Shown here one piece after another: positions 25,179 through 35,851 of a stretch of 64,000 nucleotides of DNA. The DNA is taken from positions 62,001 through 126,000 of the forward strand of contig NZ_JAGGJV010000002.1 of the NCBI RefSeq assembly GCF_017873135.1, written 5' to 3'. The position numbers were made by a program, and so were the translations under genes. The notes below the pieces were generated by a model. It was not told the origin of the DNA, did no database searches, and was given only the letters and a program-made list of their open reading frames with translations. Numbering within the stretch: position 1 is the first letter of the stretch; each line of letters opens with the position of its first letter. The stretch is from Rhizobium herbae (GTDB lineage Bacteria > Pseudomonadota > Alphaproteobacteria > Rhizobiales > Rhizobiaceae).

Positions 25179-26990
25179 TCAAATCAGAATATCGGCTTCC
25201 GCCGTTGGTTGCGCAGCCGCATTGCCTTGCAGATTGTGCAGGCGAGCGTAAAGGCCGTCACTGCGCTGCGCAAGCGCCTCATGCGTGCCTTCCTCGACCA
25301 CCAGTCCGTCCTTCATGACGATGATCTTGTCGGCATTGACCACGGTCGACAGGCGATGGGCGATGACGACCACGGTGCGGCCGCTCATGGCATGATCGAG
25401 TGCCTTCTGCACGGCTGCCTCGGATTCGGTGTCCAGCGCCGAGGTCGCCTCGTCGAGCAGCAGGATCGGCGCGTTGCGGACCAGTGCGCGGGCGATCGAC
25501 AGCCGCTGGCGCTGGCCCCCGGACAGGGTCACGCCGTTTTCACCGACCGACGTGTCATATCCCTGTGGCTGCATCAGGATGAAGTCATGGGCATAGGCGA
25601 GCTTGGCGGCTTCCTCGACCTCGACATCCGTTGCTTCCGGGCGACCGTAGCGAATGTTGTCGCGGATCGAACCTTCGAAGAGATATGGCTGCTGCGAAAC
25701 ATAGGCGAGCCCGTTGCGAAGCGACTGCTTGGTGACATGAGCGATGTCCTGCCCATCGATCAGGATTTCGCCGCCGGAAGGATCGTAGAACCGCGGAATG
25801 AGGCTGATGACCGTCGACTTTCCGGCGCCGGAGGGGCCGACCAACGCGGTCGTCTTGCCGCCTTCGGCAGTAAAGCTGACCCCCTTGAGAATATCGTCGC
25901 CCTGCGCATAGCTGAAGCGCACGTTCCTGAATTCGATCGTGGCTGGCCCCGGCGCCAGATCGCGGGCGTCCGGCAGATCTCGCTGATGCGGCACCGTATC
26001 GAGGATTTCGTAGATCATCCGTGCATTGACGACGGCGCGCTCGAGCGAAACCTGCAGTCTGGCAAGTCGCCGGGCCGGATCATAGGCCATCAACAACGCC
26101 GTCACGAAGGCGAAAAAGGCGCCCGGCTGCACGTTGCCGTAAATCGACCGGAAGGCGGCATAGGCCAGCACGCTGGAAATTGCGAAACCGGCGAAGGTTT
26201 CGGTCATGGGCGCGGTGCGTTCACTGAGGCGGGCAATACGGTTGGCGCGGTTTTCGGCCCGGTCGATGATCGTCTCGACCTTGGTTTTGAGCTGTTTTTC
26301 CATCGTGAATGCCTTGACGATGGTGATGCCCTGGATGGTTTCCTGCATGGCGCCGAGTACATGACTGTTGATCTCGACCGATTCGCGCGTCGCCTGCCTG
26401 AGCCGGCGCGAAATGTAGCGAAGACCGATCAAGAGGGGTGGCGCGATGACGAAGACGATCACCGTCAGCAGCCAGTCCTTGCCGATCATCACGCCGATCA
26501 GCGCGATGAGTGTCAGGAAGTCACGGGCCAACGACGTCACCGTCATGTTCAGCACATCGCGGATGCCGGAAACGTTCTGGCTGATCTGGGCAGAGATGCG
26601 GGCGGACCGGGTATCGCTGAAATAGCCGACGCTCAGCGCCATCAGGTGCGAATAGAGTCGGCGCTGATAGCTGGCGACGATATTGTTGCCGATCTTGGAC
26701 AGCGCCACGGCCTGGCCATAGGTGGCAAAACCACGCACCACGAAGGCCAGAAAGATCGCGCCGCAGATATAGAGAACGATGTCGGCCCGCTTGTTGGCAA
26801 AGGCCTCGTTCACCACCGATTCCATGATCCAGGCGGTAAAGGCCGTGGTGCCGGCGACAACGACGAGGCAGGCGATGGCAAAAGCGTAACCACGCAAGTG
26901 CGCGCGCCCGTTTTCGGCAATAACGCGCTTCAGAACGCTGGTGATTGTCTCGCGATCGACAGACGGCAGCTTTGTCTTGGCTTGTTTCAA
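25179..26990 (-). CDS. ABC-type exporter, fused permease and ATPase (MsbA-like)
   Basis: A 603-residue half-transporter that probably acts as a homodimer. The N-terminal domain has six membrane segments (about residues 35-320). The ATPase domain has Walker [10 protein letters not shown], signature L-S-G-G-Q-R-Q-R and Walker [13 protein letters not shown], with H-R-L-S-T-V as the H-loop. It resembles lipid A/multidrug flippases. The start appears to be a TTG at 26990, with AAGGAAA a few bases upstream; no ATG is available before the first membrane segment. It lies between glk and dapB in one transcription unit. Substrate unknown. Confidence 0.92.
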   Translation of the reverse strand: MKQAKTKLPSVDRETITSVLKRVIAENGRAHLRGYAFAIACLVVVAGTTAFTAWIMESVVNEAFANKRADIVLYICGAIFLAFVVRGFATYGQAVALSKIGNNIVASYQRRLYSHLMALSVGYFSDTRSARISAQISQNVSGIRDVLNMTVTSLARDFLTLIALIGVMIGKDWLLTVIVFVIAPPLLIGLRYISRRLRQATRESVEINSHVLGAMQETIQGITIVKAFTMEKQLKTKVETIIDRAENRANRIARLSERTAPMTETFAGFAISSVLAYAAFRSIYGNVQPGAFFAFVTALLMAYDPARRLARLQVSLERAVVNARMIYEILDTVPHQRDLPDARDLAPGPATIEFRNVRFSYAQGDDILKGVSFTAEGGKTTALVGPSGAGKSTVISLIPRFYDPSGGEILIDGQDIAHVTKQSLRNGLAYVSQQPYLFEGSIRDNIRYGRPEATDVEVEEAAKLAYAHDFILMQPQGYDTSVGENGVTLSGGQRQRLSIARALVRNAPILLLDEATSALDTESEAAVQKALDHAMSGRTVVVIAHRLSTVVNADKIIVMKDGLVVEEGTHEALAQRSDGLYARLHNLQGNAAAQPTAEADILI

Positions 26991-27093
26991 GCTGGTTTCC
27001 TTAAAGCCCGGCGCATGCTGGAAAGCGCCCTATTCTCCCGGGCTCTATAATCTCTTGATCCTTCTTTGGCGAGTCTGCCGCGCGGATCGCCGT

Positions 27094-28119
27094 TCAACTT
27101 CTCCAGCGCCGTCCCTCCGTTGCCACACCGAAGCGGGAAGGCGTGCGCGAATAGGCGGCAAGACCGGAAAGTGCCGCGGTTGGGTGGGTGACGACGAAGG
27201 TCGGTATCGTTCGCAGCAGCGCCGAGTGTGGCGCTTTGTCTTCGAAGGCCGCGCGGAACTCCGGCTTCTTCAGCGCCGGCAGGATCTTTTGCGAAATGCC
27301 GCCGGCCAGGAACACGCCGCCGCGCGCCATGAAGATCATCGCCATGTCGCCGGCCACACGGCCAAGATAGGTGGAAAACAGCGAAACGGTTTCGACCGCC
27401 GCCTCGTCGCTGCCGGCAAGCGCGTTGGTCGTCACCGCAGCCGGATCGGCGAGCGTCGGATCCCATGCCTTGGATTCACAGACGGCGCGGTAGATGTTCA
27501 TGATGCCGCGGCCGCAGAGCAGCTGCTCCGCCGAAATGCGACCTTCGATCGGTTCAAGGAACGGCCAGATCTGATAGTCTCGCTCGGTACGCGGCCCGAC
27601 ATCGATATGTCCACCTTCGCCGGGAACCGGAAACCACGTATGCTGGGCATGGACGAGGCCCGCCACGCCAAGGCCGGTTCCGGGGCCGAGAACGGCACAG
27701 GATGCGGATTCGAGAATGGCTCCAGGGCCGATCTGCTCGCGGCCGTCCTCGCCGATCGCGGCAATGGCGAGTGCCTGTGCCTCGAAATCATTGATGATGA
27801 TGACGTCTTCGAGCGTTAACGCCTTCAACATGTCCTTCGGCTTGATCACCCAACCGGCATTGGTCAAGGGAATTTCGTCCCCCTTCACCGGGCCGGCAAC
27901 GGCGATGATCGCCGATCTCGGCTGCACCGAAGTCTTGTCAAGAATGCTGGTCTGCAAAGCCTCCTCGATGCTGGCATAACTTGTCGTCGGAATGATCGGA
28001 AAGATCTTCGGTTCGGCAAAGGCGTCCAGCAGCAGGGCAAACCGCGCATTGGTTCCGCCGATATCGCCGATCAGGATCGGGAAGGTGAGGCCGCTATCGG
28101 TGTCTGTGAGCGTTGGCAT
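27094..28119 (-). CDS. glk: Glucokinase
   Basis: A 341-residue ATP-dependent glucokinase of the proteobacterial Glk family. The phosphate loop [12 protein letters not shown] is at residues 17-28; I-I-N-D-F-E-A-Q-A contains the catalytic Asp and [10 protein letters not shown] the adenosine-site motif. It makes glucose 6-phosphate in the cytoplasm. GGAAC lies 5 bases before the ATG. It follows mgsA by 47 bases, placing sugar activation, methylglyoxal formation and phosphoglycerate mutase in one operon. Confidence 0.97.
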   Translation of the reverse strand: MPTLTDTDSGLTFPILIGDIGGTNARFALLLDAFAEPKIFPIIPTTSYASIEEALQTSILDKTSVQPRSAIIAVAGPVKGDEIPLTNAGWVIKPKDMLKALTLEDVIIINDFEAQALAIAAIGEDGREQIGPGAILESASCAVLGPGTGLGVAGLVHAQHTWFPVPGEGGHIDVGPRTERDYQIWPFLEPIEGRISAEQLLCGRGIMNIYRAVCESKAWDPTLADPAAVTTNALAGSDEAAVETVSLFSTYLGRVAGDMAMIFMARGGVFLAGGISQKILPALKKPEFRAAFEDKAPHSALLRTIPTFVVTHPTAALSGLAAYSRTPSRFGVATEGRRWRS

Positions 28120-28166
28120 GGGCGTTCCGTTGTGATCCTGCGGACTGAAACTTCAGATGAGCTTTA

Positions 28167-28547
28167 TCAGGGATGATTGAAATCGATCAACTGTTCTGCG
28201 GTCGCCCGGTTCAGCGCCATCGGAATGTCGTAGACGGTGGCGAGCCGCGTCAATGCCTTGACATCGACGTCATGCGGCATGGCGCTCAGGGGATCGATGA
28301 AGAAGATCAGCATATGAACGTCGCCGGTGGCAATCATCGCGCCGATCTGCTGGTCGCCGCCAAGTGGACCGCTTTTCAGCCGGATGACGTTGAGGCTCGG
28401 ACAGGCTTCCTGTACCCGGCCTCCGGTCGTGCCGGTGGCAACGATCTTCCAGCCGGCAAAGACGGTTTCGTTGGCCTGCGCGAACGCGGCCATGTCGTCT
28501 TTTTTCTGGTCGTGCGCAATCAGCGCCACGCATTTCGGATTGGCCAT
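28167..28547 (-). CDS. mgsA: Methylglyoxal synthase
   Basis: A 126-residue lyase turning dihydroxyacetone phosphate into methylglyoxal, a bypass of lower glycolysis under phosphate stress. A-L-I-A-H-D-Q-K-K has the phosphate-binding His and Lys; [12 protein letters not shown] holds the catalytic Asp, and F-I-D-P-L the other. GGGGAGA precedes the ATG. First gene of the five-gene operon. Confidence 0.96.
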   Translation of the reverse strand: MANPKCVALIAHDQKKDDMAAFAQANETVFAGWKIVATGTTGGRVQEACPSLNVIRLKSGPLGGDQQIGAMIATGDVHMLIFFIDPLSAMPHDVDVKALTRLATVYDIPMALNRATAEQLIDFNHP

Positions 28548-28663
28548 CGCAGATCTCCCCGCATCACGCCGACCAATGACGGTCTCGAATTAAATCGATT
28601 TGAATTCCTGTACAGCACAGTTCGGCGGATGAAAAGCGCCGAAAAGACATGGCGCTCTTCATC

Positions 28664-29713
28664 CTATTGCAGGACGGGGCGGGAGCGAGGGATCGGAATG
28701 GCGTTGTCCGGCAGGTCGGTGCTTCCGGCCGTAATCGCTTGCTGGATCGCCGCATCACCGGATTGCGGCTGTGGCGCGACATAGGCGGTGCCGAAGGTCG
28801 CCGATTGTTCCGAGGCAGCCGGCGCGGCTAGTACCGCGGCGCAGGCTTTCGGCAGGTCGGCAAGGGTGATGAATCTCGGCTTCACCGGTTTTGCGTCGGG
28901 TTTCGGCTTGGCCCACGGCTCCTTGGTAAACCACCAGGCAAGCGACTTATCGCACCCGTCGCCGCTTGCAACCGGCGCCTGCGCCTTGCAGCTCGGCGTA
29001 CCTGGCGGGCAGAACATGCGAATGTGGAAATGCTCGTCGTGGCCGTAGACCGGGCGCACCTTGCCGAGCAGGTCGCGGTCGCCGGTCCATGTCTCGCAAA
29101 GCTTCTTCTTGATCGCCGGATTGACGAAAACGCGCTCCACCTGCGGGTAGCTTGCCGCCTGCATCACGAGTTTCGCGTGGGTCGGTGTCCAGCGCGTTGA
29201 ATTCACCGTCAAGAACTTGCTTTTGTCGAGCATCGAGGTGAACGGCAGATCCTCGCGCGCCTGCGCTGACAGCGGCTGTGCGGGCTTTGGCGTGAACCAG
29301 ATATCCGCGTCGAGCCCGATCTGATGGGATGCATGCCCGGTGATCATCGGTCCGCCCCGGGGCTGGGAAATATCACCGATCAAGATACCCGAACCCCAGC
29401 CAAGCTGAGCGGCATCCTGCGAGAACTTCTCAAGAAACGCGATCATCGCGGGATTGCCCCAGCGGCGGTTTCGCGACAGTCGCATCGCCTGCCAGGTCGG
29501 CCCGTCCGTCGGGATCGCCACGGCGCCGGCCATGCAGCCTTTGGCGTAAAAGCCGATCGGACTCGGAGCGGAATTGCTCGGCAACTGCACCTTGCCGAAA
29601 ATCTGCTTGGCGGGTGTGTCGTCAGCCGATGCTGCATTGCTCGCGACAAAGCTCAGACCGATCAGCGCAGCCAGCGTGATCGATCCCAGATGCCGAGTAA
29701 AGCCCGTCTTCAT
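28664..29713 (-). CDS. mepA: Penicillin-insensitive murein endopeptidase
   Basis: A 349-residue LAS-type zinc peptidase cutting D-Ala-meso-DAP cross-links in peptidoglycan. A signal peptide (core L-A-A-L-I-G-L-S-F-V-A) precedes the mature start A-D-D-T-P. Zinc ligands appear as G-H-A-S-H-Q-I-G-L-D-A-D and Y-G-H-D-E-H-F-H-I-R. The tail of about 60 residues is Pro/Ala-rich. The ATG at 29713 has GGGGA 8 bases upstream and is preferred over ATGs 9 and 30 bases earlier. Confidence 0.94.
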   Translation of the reverse strand: MKTGFTRHLGSITLAALIGLSFVASNAASADDTPAKQIFGKVQLPSNSAPSPIGFYAKGCMAGAVAIPTDGPTWQAMRLSRNRRWGNPAMIAFLEKFSQDAAQLGWGSGILIGDISQPRGGPMITGHASHQIGLDADIWFTPKPAQPLSAQAREDLPFTSMLDKSKFLTVNSTRWTPTHAKLVMQAASYPQVERVFVNPAIKKKLCETWTGDRDLLGKVRPVYGHDEHFHIRMFCPPGTPSCKAQAPVASGDGCDKSLAWWFTKEPWAKPKPDAKPVKPRFITLADLPKACAAVLAAPAASEQSATFGTAYVAPQPQSGDAAIQQAITAGSTDLPDNAIPIPRSRPVLQ

Positions 29714-29932
29714 CCGTATCATTCCCCGTCCATTTCCCGACAATGCATGGCGATCCGCGCTTAAGCGATGTCCAACTGCGATTCGCCTCGTCGATACTGA
29801 CGCATCGTCTTTGTGTCAGCCTTGCGGACACACGACCGTGATCCAAAAAAAATGCCCGATTTGAGGCGGCTTCTGTCAATTGCCCGGATTTTGCCTATTC
29901 TGTCGTGCAAGCAAGGAAAAAAGGAAAACTGC

Positions 29933-31780
29933 ATGGGGCGAATTGGCATGAATTTCAGACGCGCACTGGCTTTGGCAGCAATCATCTTCCTGGCAAATGG
30001 ACCCGTGGTGGCTCAGGAGCCGGTTTGGCACGGCGGCATTTCCACGATTGGCGAACTGAAACACAAGGACGGCTTTGCCCGCTTCGATTATGTCAATCCG
30101 GATGCGCCCAAGGGTGGCGAGCTGAAGCTCTCCGAAACCGGGACCTACGACACGTTCAACCCGATCCTTTCCAAGGGTGAGGCGGCGGCTGGCGTCACGT
30201 CGCTCGTCTTCGATACACTCTTGAAATCCGCCGAAGACGAGGTCACCGCGTCCTACGGGCTGCTCGCCGAAGGCGTGTCCTATCCCGACGACTTTTCCTC
30301 CGCGACGTTCCGGCTGCGGGCTGCAGCGAAATGGGCGGACGGCAAGCCGGTGACGCCGGAGGACGTCATCTTCTCCTTCGACATGTCGAAGGAACACAAT
30401 CCTCTTCTCTCCAACTATTACCGCCATGTGGTCTCGGCTGAAAAGACCGGCGATCGCGACGTCACCTTCCGCTTCGACGAGAAGAACAATCGCGAGCTGC
30501 CGAACATTCTCGGCCAGTTTCCGATCGTGCCGAAGCACTGGTGGGAAGGCCAGGATGCGAAGGGCAACAAGCGTGATATCAGCCGCACCACGCTGGAACC
30601 GGTCATGGGCTCCGGGCCATACAAAATCGCCTCCTTCCAGGCCGGCAGTTCGATCCGCTTCGAATTGCGGGACGACTATTGGGGCAAGGACGTCAACGTG
30701 AACGTCGGCCAGAACAATTTCGGCGCGATCACGTACACGTTCTTCGCCGACAAGACCGTGGAGTTCGAGGCCGTCCGCGCCGGCGATGTCGATTTCTACA
30801 GGGACAATAGCGCCAGCCATTGGGCGACGGCCTATGACTTCCCGGCCGCGAAGGATGGCCGGGTGATTCGCGCGGAGATCGAGAACCCGCTGCGTGCCAC
30901 CGGCATCATGCAGGCCTTCGTGCCGAACCTGCGTCGCGAAAAATTCAAGGATCAGAAGGTGCGCGAGGCGCTCAACTACGCCTTCGATTTCGAGGACCTG
31001 AACCGCACGCTTGCCTATAACGCCTATCAGCGCGTTGATAGTTACTTCTGGAATACTGAGCTTGCCTCCTCCGGCCTTCCCGAGGGGCGTGAAAAGGAAA
31101 TCCTGGAAGCGCTGAAGGACAAGGTCCCCGCTGACGTCTTCACCAAACCCTACACCAACCCCGTCAACGGCGATCCGCAGAAGGTGCGCGGGAACCTGCG
31201 CACGGCGCTCGCGCTCTTCAAGGAGGCCGGCTACGAGCTCAAGGGAAGCCAGCTGGTGAACACGAAGACCGGCGAACCTTTCGGCTTCGAGATACTTCTG
31301 TCCAGCCCGTCCTTCGAGCGCACGGTCTCGCCTTTCGTCAACAGTGTAAAGAAGATCGGCATCGATGCCCGGATGCGCACCGTCGATGACTCGCAATATA
31401 CCAATCGCGTCCGGAGCTTCGACTATGACATGATCTACGGCATCTGGGCGCAGACGCTGGTGCCCGGCAATGAGCAGAGCGACTACTGGGGCTCTGCCTC
31501 GGTCGATCGGCAGGGCTCGAAGAACTATGCGGGCATTGCCGATCCGGCGATCGACGAACTCATCCGCAAGATCGTCTTCGCGCCGAACCGGGAGGAACTG
31601 GTGGCGACCACAAGGGCGCTCGACCGCGTGCTGCTGGCGCATCACTATGTCGTGCCTCTGTTTTATTCCAAGGCTATGCGCGTCGCCTACTGGAATCGCC
31701 TGACCCATCCGACGGACTTGCCCTATTACGGCATGGGATTCCCGGATGTCTGGTGGTCGAAGCCTGCCGGGACCCCATGA
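29933..31780 (+). CDS. yejA: ABC transporter substrate-binding protein, family 5 (YejA-like)
   Basis: A 615-residue periplasmic peptide-binding protein, first of a complete importer. It has a signal peptide ending near V-V-A-Q-E. Mature features are the family 5 body with Y-V-N-P-D-A-P-K-G-G-E-L-K (typical of YejA), T-F-N-P-I-L and R-L-R-A-A-A-K-W-A-D-G-K-P-V-T-P-E-D-V. In enteric bacteria YejABEF takes up oligopeptides including microcin C; the same general role is likely. AAGGAAA lies 12 bases before the ATG. A 179-base gap separates it from yejB. Confidence 0.93.
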   Translation: MGRIGMNFRRALALAAIIFLANGPVVAQEPVWHGGISTIGELKHKDGFARFDYVNPDAPKGGELKLSETGTYDTFNPILSKGEAAAGVTSLVFDTLLKSAEDEVTASYGLLAEGVSYPDDFSSATFRLRAAAKWADGKPVTPEDVIFSFDMSKEHNPLLSNYYRHVVSAEKTGDRDVTFRFDEKNNRELPNILGQFPIVPKHWWEGQDAKGNKRDISRTTLEPVMGSGPYKIASFQAGSSIRFELRDDYWGKDVNVNVGQNNFGAITYTFFADKTVEFEAVRAGDVDFYRDNSASHWATAYDFPAAKDGRVIRAEIENPLRATGIMQAFVPNLRREKFKDQKVREALNYAFDFEDLNRTLAYNAYQRVDSYFWNTELASSGLPEGREKEILEALKDKVPADVFTKPYTNPVNGDPQKVRGNLRTALALFKEAGYELKGSQLVNTKTGEPFGFEILLSSPSFERTVSPFVNSVKKIGIDARMRTVDDSQYTNRVRSFDYDMIYGIWAQTLVPGNEQSDYWGSASVDRQGSKNYAGIADPAIDELIRKIVFAPNREELVATTRALDRVLLAHHYVVPLFYSKAMRVAYWNRLTHPTDLPYYGMGFPDVWWSKPAGTP

Positions 31781-31959
31781 AAGCCTTGCACACGGCTCAT
31801 CATGTACTCCAAATGCACATATGCGAATCAGTTTGGGCGTTTTGGTCGGTTTGGCCGGGGCGCTTTGAGGGAGACGAACGGATTGACTGAAAACAGGTGG
31901 CAGGCCGCGTGCGGATCGGATCGTGTTGCTGGAAACGGCGGCAGACGGGAGCAGCGCTG

Positions 31960-33045
31960 ATGGGTGCCTATATCCTGCGGCGTCTTCTGCTGATGATCCC
32001 GACGATCGTCGGGATCATGGCCATCTCCTTCGCCGTCATCCAGTTCGCGCCCGGCGGACCCGTCGAGCAGGTGATTTCCGATCTGACAGGCCAGCAGGGC
32101 GGAGACCGGTTGTCCGGGAGCAGTGGTGATCTCGGGCAGTCTTTCTCTGACGATTCCTCTGGCAGGTATCGGGGCGCACAGGGCCTCGATCCGGAATTCA
32201 TCAAGAAGCTGGAAAAGCAGTTCGGCTTCGACAAGCCGCCGCTCGAGCGTTTCGGCCAGATGATGTGGAACTATATCCGCTTCGATTTCGGCGAGAGCTT
32301 CTTCCGCAACACCTCGGTCATCGACCTGATCCTCGACAAGATGCCGGTGTCGATCTCGCTGGGTCTGTGGATCCTGTTGTTTTCCTATGCGATTTCCATT
32401 CCGCTCGGTATCAAGAAGGCCATGTCCGACGGCTCGACCTTCGACGTCTGGACGTCAGGCGTGATCATCGTTGGCTATGCGGTGCCGGGCTTTCTGTTCG
32501 GCATCCTTTTGATCGTGCTATTTGCCGGCGGTTCGTTCTTCGACTGGTTCCCCTTGCGCGGCATCGTCTCGGATAATTTCGCGCAGTTGAACTGGTGGCA
32601 GAAGATCCTCGACTATTTCTGGCACATGACATTGCCGCTGATCACGCTTTTGATGTCTGCCTTTGCCACGACGACACTGCTCACCAAGAATTCCTTCATC
32701 GACGAAATCAAGAAGCAGTATGTGACGACCGCGCGGGCCAAGGGGCTGAACGAGCGCCGGGTTCTCTACGGTCACGTCTTCCGCAATGCCATGTTGATCA
32801 TCATCGCCGGCTTCCCCGGCGCGTTTATCACCGCCTTCTTCACAGGCTCGCTTTTGACCGAATATATCTTCTCGCTCGATGGTCTTGGCCGCCTCGGTTA
32901 TGACGCCGTGGTCAAGCGGGACTATCCGATCGTCTTTGCAACGCTGTACATCTTCTCGCTGATGGGCCTGTTCGTCGGCCTGCTGTCTGACCTCGTCTAT
33001 ACCTGGGTCGATCCGCGCATCGATTTTGACAGGAGGGACGTCTGA
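31960..33045 (+). CDS. yejB: ABC transporter permease (YejB-like)
   Basis: A 361-residue inner-membrane permease of the DppB/OppB type. The N-terminal A-Y-I-L-R-R-L-L-L-M-I-P-T segment is the first helix; a larger extracytoplasmic loop follows, then five more helices. The EAA coupling loop reads T-A-R-A-K-G-L-N-E-R-R-V-L-Y-G-H. The ATG at 31960 is used instead of 31897 because the first helix begins there and GGGAG lies upstream. Its TGA overlaps the yejE ATG by one base. Confidence 0.94.
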   Translation: MGAYILRRLLLMIPTIVGIMAISFAVIQFAPGGPVEQVISDLTGQQGGDRLSGSSGDLGQSFSDDSSGRYRGAQGLDPEFIKKLEKQFGFDKPPLERFGQMMWNYIRFDFGESFFRNTSVIDLILDKMPVSISLGLWILLFSYAISIPLGIKKAMSDGSTFDVWTSGVIIVGYAVPGFLFGILLIVLFAGGSFFDWFPLRGIVSDNFAQLNWWQKILDYFWHMTLPLITLLMSAFATTTLLTKNSFIDEIKKQYVTTARAKGLNERRVLYGHVFRNAMLIIIAGFPGAFITAFFTGSLLTEYIFSLDGLGRLGYDAVVKRDYPIVFATLYIFSLMGLFVGLLSDLVYTWVDPRIDFDRRDV

Positions 33046-34202
33046 TGGCTGCTGACATCGTCTCCGCCGATCCAACCTTGCTTGCCGGCCGCACGGGCCG
33101 CCTGTCGCCGGTCAACCGGCGCCGCTGGGACAACTTCAAGGCCAATCGTCGTGGCTTCTGGTCGTTCTGGATATTCCTCGTCCTGTTCGGTCTCAGCCTC
33201 GGTGCCGAGTTCATCGCCAATGACAAGCCGATCCTGGTGTCCTACAAGGGCGAATTGCTGGTGCCTGCGTTGGTTCAATATCCTGAGAAGAAATTCCTGG
33301 GCGAAGAGCTGGGTTTTCTGGCCGTGACCGACTACAGTTCGCTGGAGGTTTCCAACGAAATCAACGCCAACGGCTGGATGATCTGGCCGCCGATCCGCTA
33401 TTCCTACCAGACGGCCAACTCCTATATTCCGCACTCGGCGCCGACCAAGCCGTTTTGGCTGATGGACAAGGCCGAGCGCTGCTCCGGCTATCCGCAGGGA
33501 GAAGCCGACCCGGGCTGCACCCTCGGCAATCTCAACTGGCTCGGCACCGATGATCAGGCAAGAGACGTCGCGGCGCGGATGATCTACGGTTTCCGGATTT
33601 CTGTCCTGTTCGGACTTATCCTGACCATCGCATCCGCCATCGTCGGCGTCACCGCCGGAGCCGTTCAGGGTTATTTCGGCGGCTGGACGGATCTGCTCTT
33701 GCAGCGCTTCATCGAAATCTGGTCGTCGATGCCGGTGCTTTACATTCTGCTGATTATCGCCGCCATCCTGCCGCCCGGCTTCTTCATCCTGCTCGGCATC
33801 ATGCTGCTCTTCTCCTGGGTCGGTTTCGTCGGCATCGTCCGGGCCGAGTTTTTGCGCGCCCGCAATTTCGAATATGTCCGCGCCGCCCGCGCGCTCGGCG
33901 TCAACAACCGAACGATCATGTTCCGCCACCTGCTTCCCAATGCGATGGTGGCGACGCTGACCTTCCTGCCGTTCATTCTCTCCGGATCGATCACCACGCT
34001 AACCTCGCTCGATTTTCTCGGTTTCGGCATGCCGCCCGGCTCGCCATCGCTCGGTGAATTGATCAGCCAGGGGAAGTCCAATCTACAAGCCCCCTGGCTC
34101 GGATTCACCGCCTTCGCGGTCATGTCCATCATGCTGTCGCTGCTGATCTTCATCGGTGAAGCGACACGCGATGCCTTCGACCCGAGAAAGACGTTCCGGT
34201 GA
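33045..34202 (+). CDS. yejE: ABC transporter permease (YejE-like)
   Basis: A 385-residue DppC/OppC-type permease partner of YejB. The cytoplasmic N-terminus contains N-R-R-R-W-D-N-F-K-A-N-R-R-G-F-W-S-F-W, the YejE signature. Six helices follow, with the long periplasmic insert (about residues 60-180) typical of this subfamily. The EAA loop is A-A-R-A-L-G-V-N-N-R-T-I-M-F. The end overlaps the yejF GTG by 4 bases, so the four genes form one operon. Confidence 0.94.
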   Translation: MAADIVSADPTLLAGRTGRLSPVNRRRWDNFKANRRGFWSFWIFLVLFGLSLGAEFIANDKPILVSYKGELLVPALVQYPEKKFLGEELGFLAVTDYSSLEVSNEINANGWMIWPPIRYSYQTANSYIPHSAPTKPFWLMDKAERCSGYPQGEADPGCTLGNLNWLGTDDQARDVAARMIYGFRISVLFGLILTIASAIVGVTAGAVQGYFGGWTDLLLQRFIEIWSSMPVLYILLIIAAILPPGFFILLGIMLLFSWVGFVGIVRAEFLRARNFEYVRAARALGVNNRTIMFRHLLPNAMVATLTFLPFILSGSITTLTSLDFLGFGMPPGSPSLGELISQGKSNLQAPWLGFTAFAVMSIMLSLLIFIGEATRDAFDPRKTFR

Positions 34203-35839
34203 GCACAACGATGACAGACACTCTCCTCTCCGTGCGCAATCTCTCGGTCGCCTTCCATCAGGGCGGCAGGACGTCGACCGCGGTGGATGATATTTCCTTC
34301 GACATCAAGCGCGGCGAAGTCGTCGCGCTGGTCGGTGAATCCGGCTCGGGAAAGTCCGTGTCGGCCAATTCGATCCTCAAGCTTTTGCCTTACCCGGCAG
34401 CGAGCCATCCGGGCGGCGAGATCGTCTTCAATGGCAAGGACCTGATGACGGCCTCGGATGCCGAACTGCGCAATGTGCGCGGCAACGACATCACGATGAT
34501 CTTCCAGGAGCCGATGACGTCGCTCAACCCACTGCATTCGATCGAGCGGCAGATCGCCGAAATCCTCGATCTGCATCAGGGTATCAAGGGCCTTGCAGCC
34601 CGGACCCGCGTGCTGGAGCTGCTGAACCAGGTCGGCATCCGCGAGCCGGAAAAACGACTTGCCGCCTATCCGCACGAACTGTCCGGTGGCCAGCGCCAGC
34701 GCGTCATGATCGCCATGGCGCTTGCCAACCGGCCGGAACTGCTGATCGCCGACGAGCCGACCACCGCGCTCGACGTGACGGTGCAAGCGCAGATCCTGGA
34801 GCTGTTGAAGAAGCTCAAGGATGAGCACGGCATGTCGATGCTGTTCATCACCCACGATCTCGGCATCGTCCGAAAGATCGCCGACCGGGTCTGTGTGATG
34901 ACCAAGGGCAAGATCGTCGAAACCGGCCCGACCGCGGAAATTTTCGCCAATCCACAGCACGCCTATACCCGCCATCTGCTCGCCTCCGAGCCCAAGGGCG
35001 TGCCGCCCCTCTCGGATACGTCGAAGCCGGTGGTGATGCAGGCAGAAGGCATGAAGGTCTGGTTCCCGATCAAGGCAGGCTTCCTGCGCAAGGTTGTCGA
35101 CCACGTAAAGGCTGTCGACGGTATCGACCTGACGCTGCGCGCCGGTCAGACGCTCGGCGTCGTCGGCGAATCCGGTTCCGGCAAGACGACGCTCGGCCTG
35201 GCGCTGACACGCCTGATTTCCTCGAAGGGCCGCATCAGTTTCATCGGCAACGAGATAGCCGGATATTCGTTCACGCAGATGCGTCCCTTGCGCAACCGCA
35301 TGCAGATCGTCTTTCAGGATCCATTCGGTTCGCTCAGCCCGCGCATGGCCGTCAGCGACATTATCGCCGAGGGACTGAAAGTGCATGAACCGGGCCTCTC
35401 CGAAAAGGAGCGAGATGCGCGCGTAGCCGGAGTTCTGGAGGAGGTTGGTCTCGATGCCGCGACCCGCTGGCGGTATCCGCACGAGTTTTCCGGCGGCCAG
35501 CGCCAGCGCATCGCCATTGCCCGCGCCATGGTGCTGAAGCCGCAATTCGTCATGCTCGATGAGCCGACCTCAGCGCTCGATATGAGCGTGCAGGCGCAGG
35601 TGGTCGATCTGCTGCGTGACCTGCAGGCCAAGCATTCTTTGGCCTATCTCTTCATCAGCCATGACCTCAAGGTCGTCCGGGCCCTTGCCAACGACATGAT
35701 CGTCATGCGTCTTGGCAAGGTCGTCGAGCAGGGACCCTCGGAGCGCATCTTCACAGCACCCCAGGAAGACTATACCAAGGCACTGATGGCCGCTGCGTTC
35801 GACATGAAAGCGGTCGATGTGCCCGCTATTCGTCAATAG
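34199..35839 (+). CDS. yejF: ABC transporter ATP-binding protein with two ATPase domains (YejF-like)
   Basis: A 546-residue ATPase carrying two fused ABC domains. The first has [17 protein letters not shown] and [11 protein letters not shown]; the second [17 protein letters not shown] and [10 protein letters not shown]. It powers YejBE. The start is GTG 34199 (overlapping yejE) or ATG 34211. The hydroxyacid dehydrogenase gene follows after only 12 bases. Confidence 0.95.
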   Translation: MSTTMTDTLLSVRNLSVAFHQGGRTSTAVDDISFDIKRGEVVALVGESGSGKSVSANSILKLLPYPAASHPGGEIVFNGKDLMTASDAELRNVRGNDITMIFQEPMTSLNPLHSIERQIAEILDLHQGIKGLAARTRVLELLNQVGIREPEKRLAAYPHELSGGQRQRVMIAMALANRPELLIADEPTTALDVTVQAQILELLKKLKDEHGMSMLFITHDLGIVRKIADRVCVMTKGKIVETGPTAEIFANPQHAYTRHLLASEPKGVPPLSDTSKPVVMQAEGMKVWFPIKAGFLRKVVDHVKAVDGIDLTLRAGQTLGVVGESGSGKTTLGLALTRLISSKGRISFIGNEIAGYSFTQMRPLRNRMQIVFQDPFGSLSPRMAVSDIIAEGLKVHEPGLSEKERDARVAGVLEEVGLDAATRWRYPHEFSGGQRQRIAIARAMVLKPQFVMLDEPTSALDMSVQAQVVDLLRDLQAKHSLAYLFISHDLKVVRALANDMIVMRLGKVVEQGPSERIFTAPQEDYTKALMAAAFDMKAVDVPAIRQ

Positions 35840-35851
35840 AGTTCCATCCCC

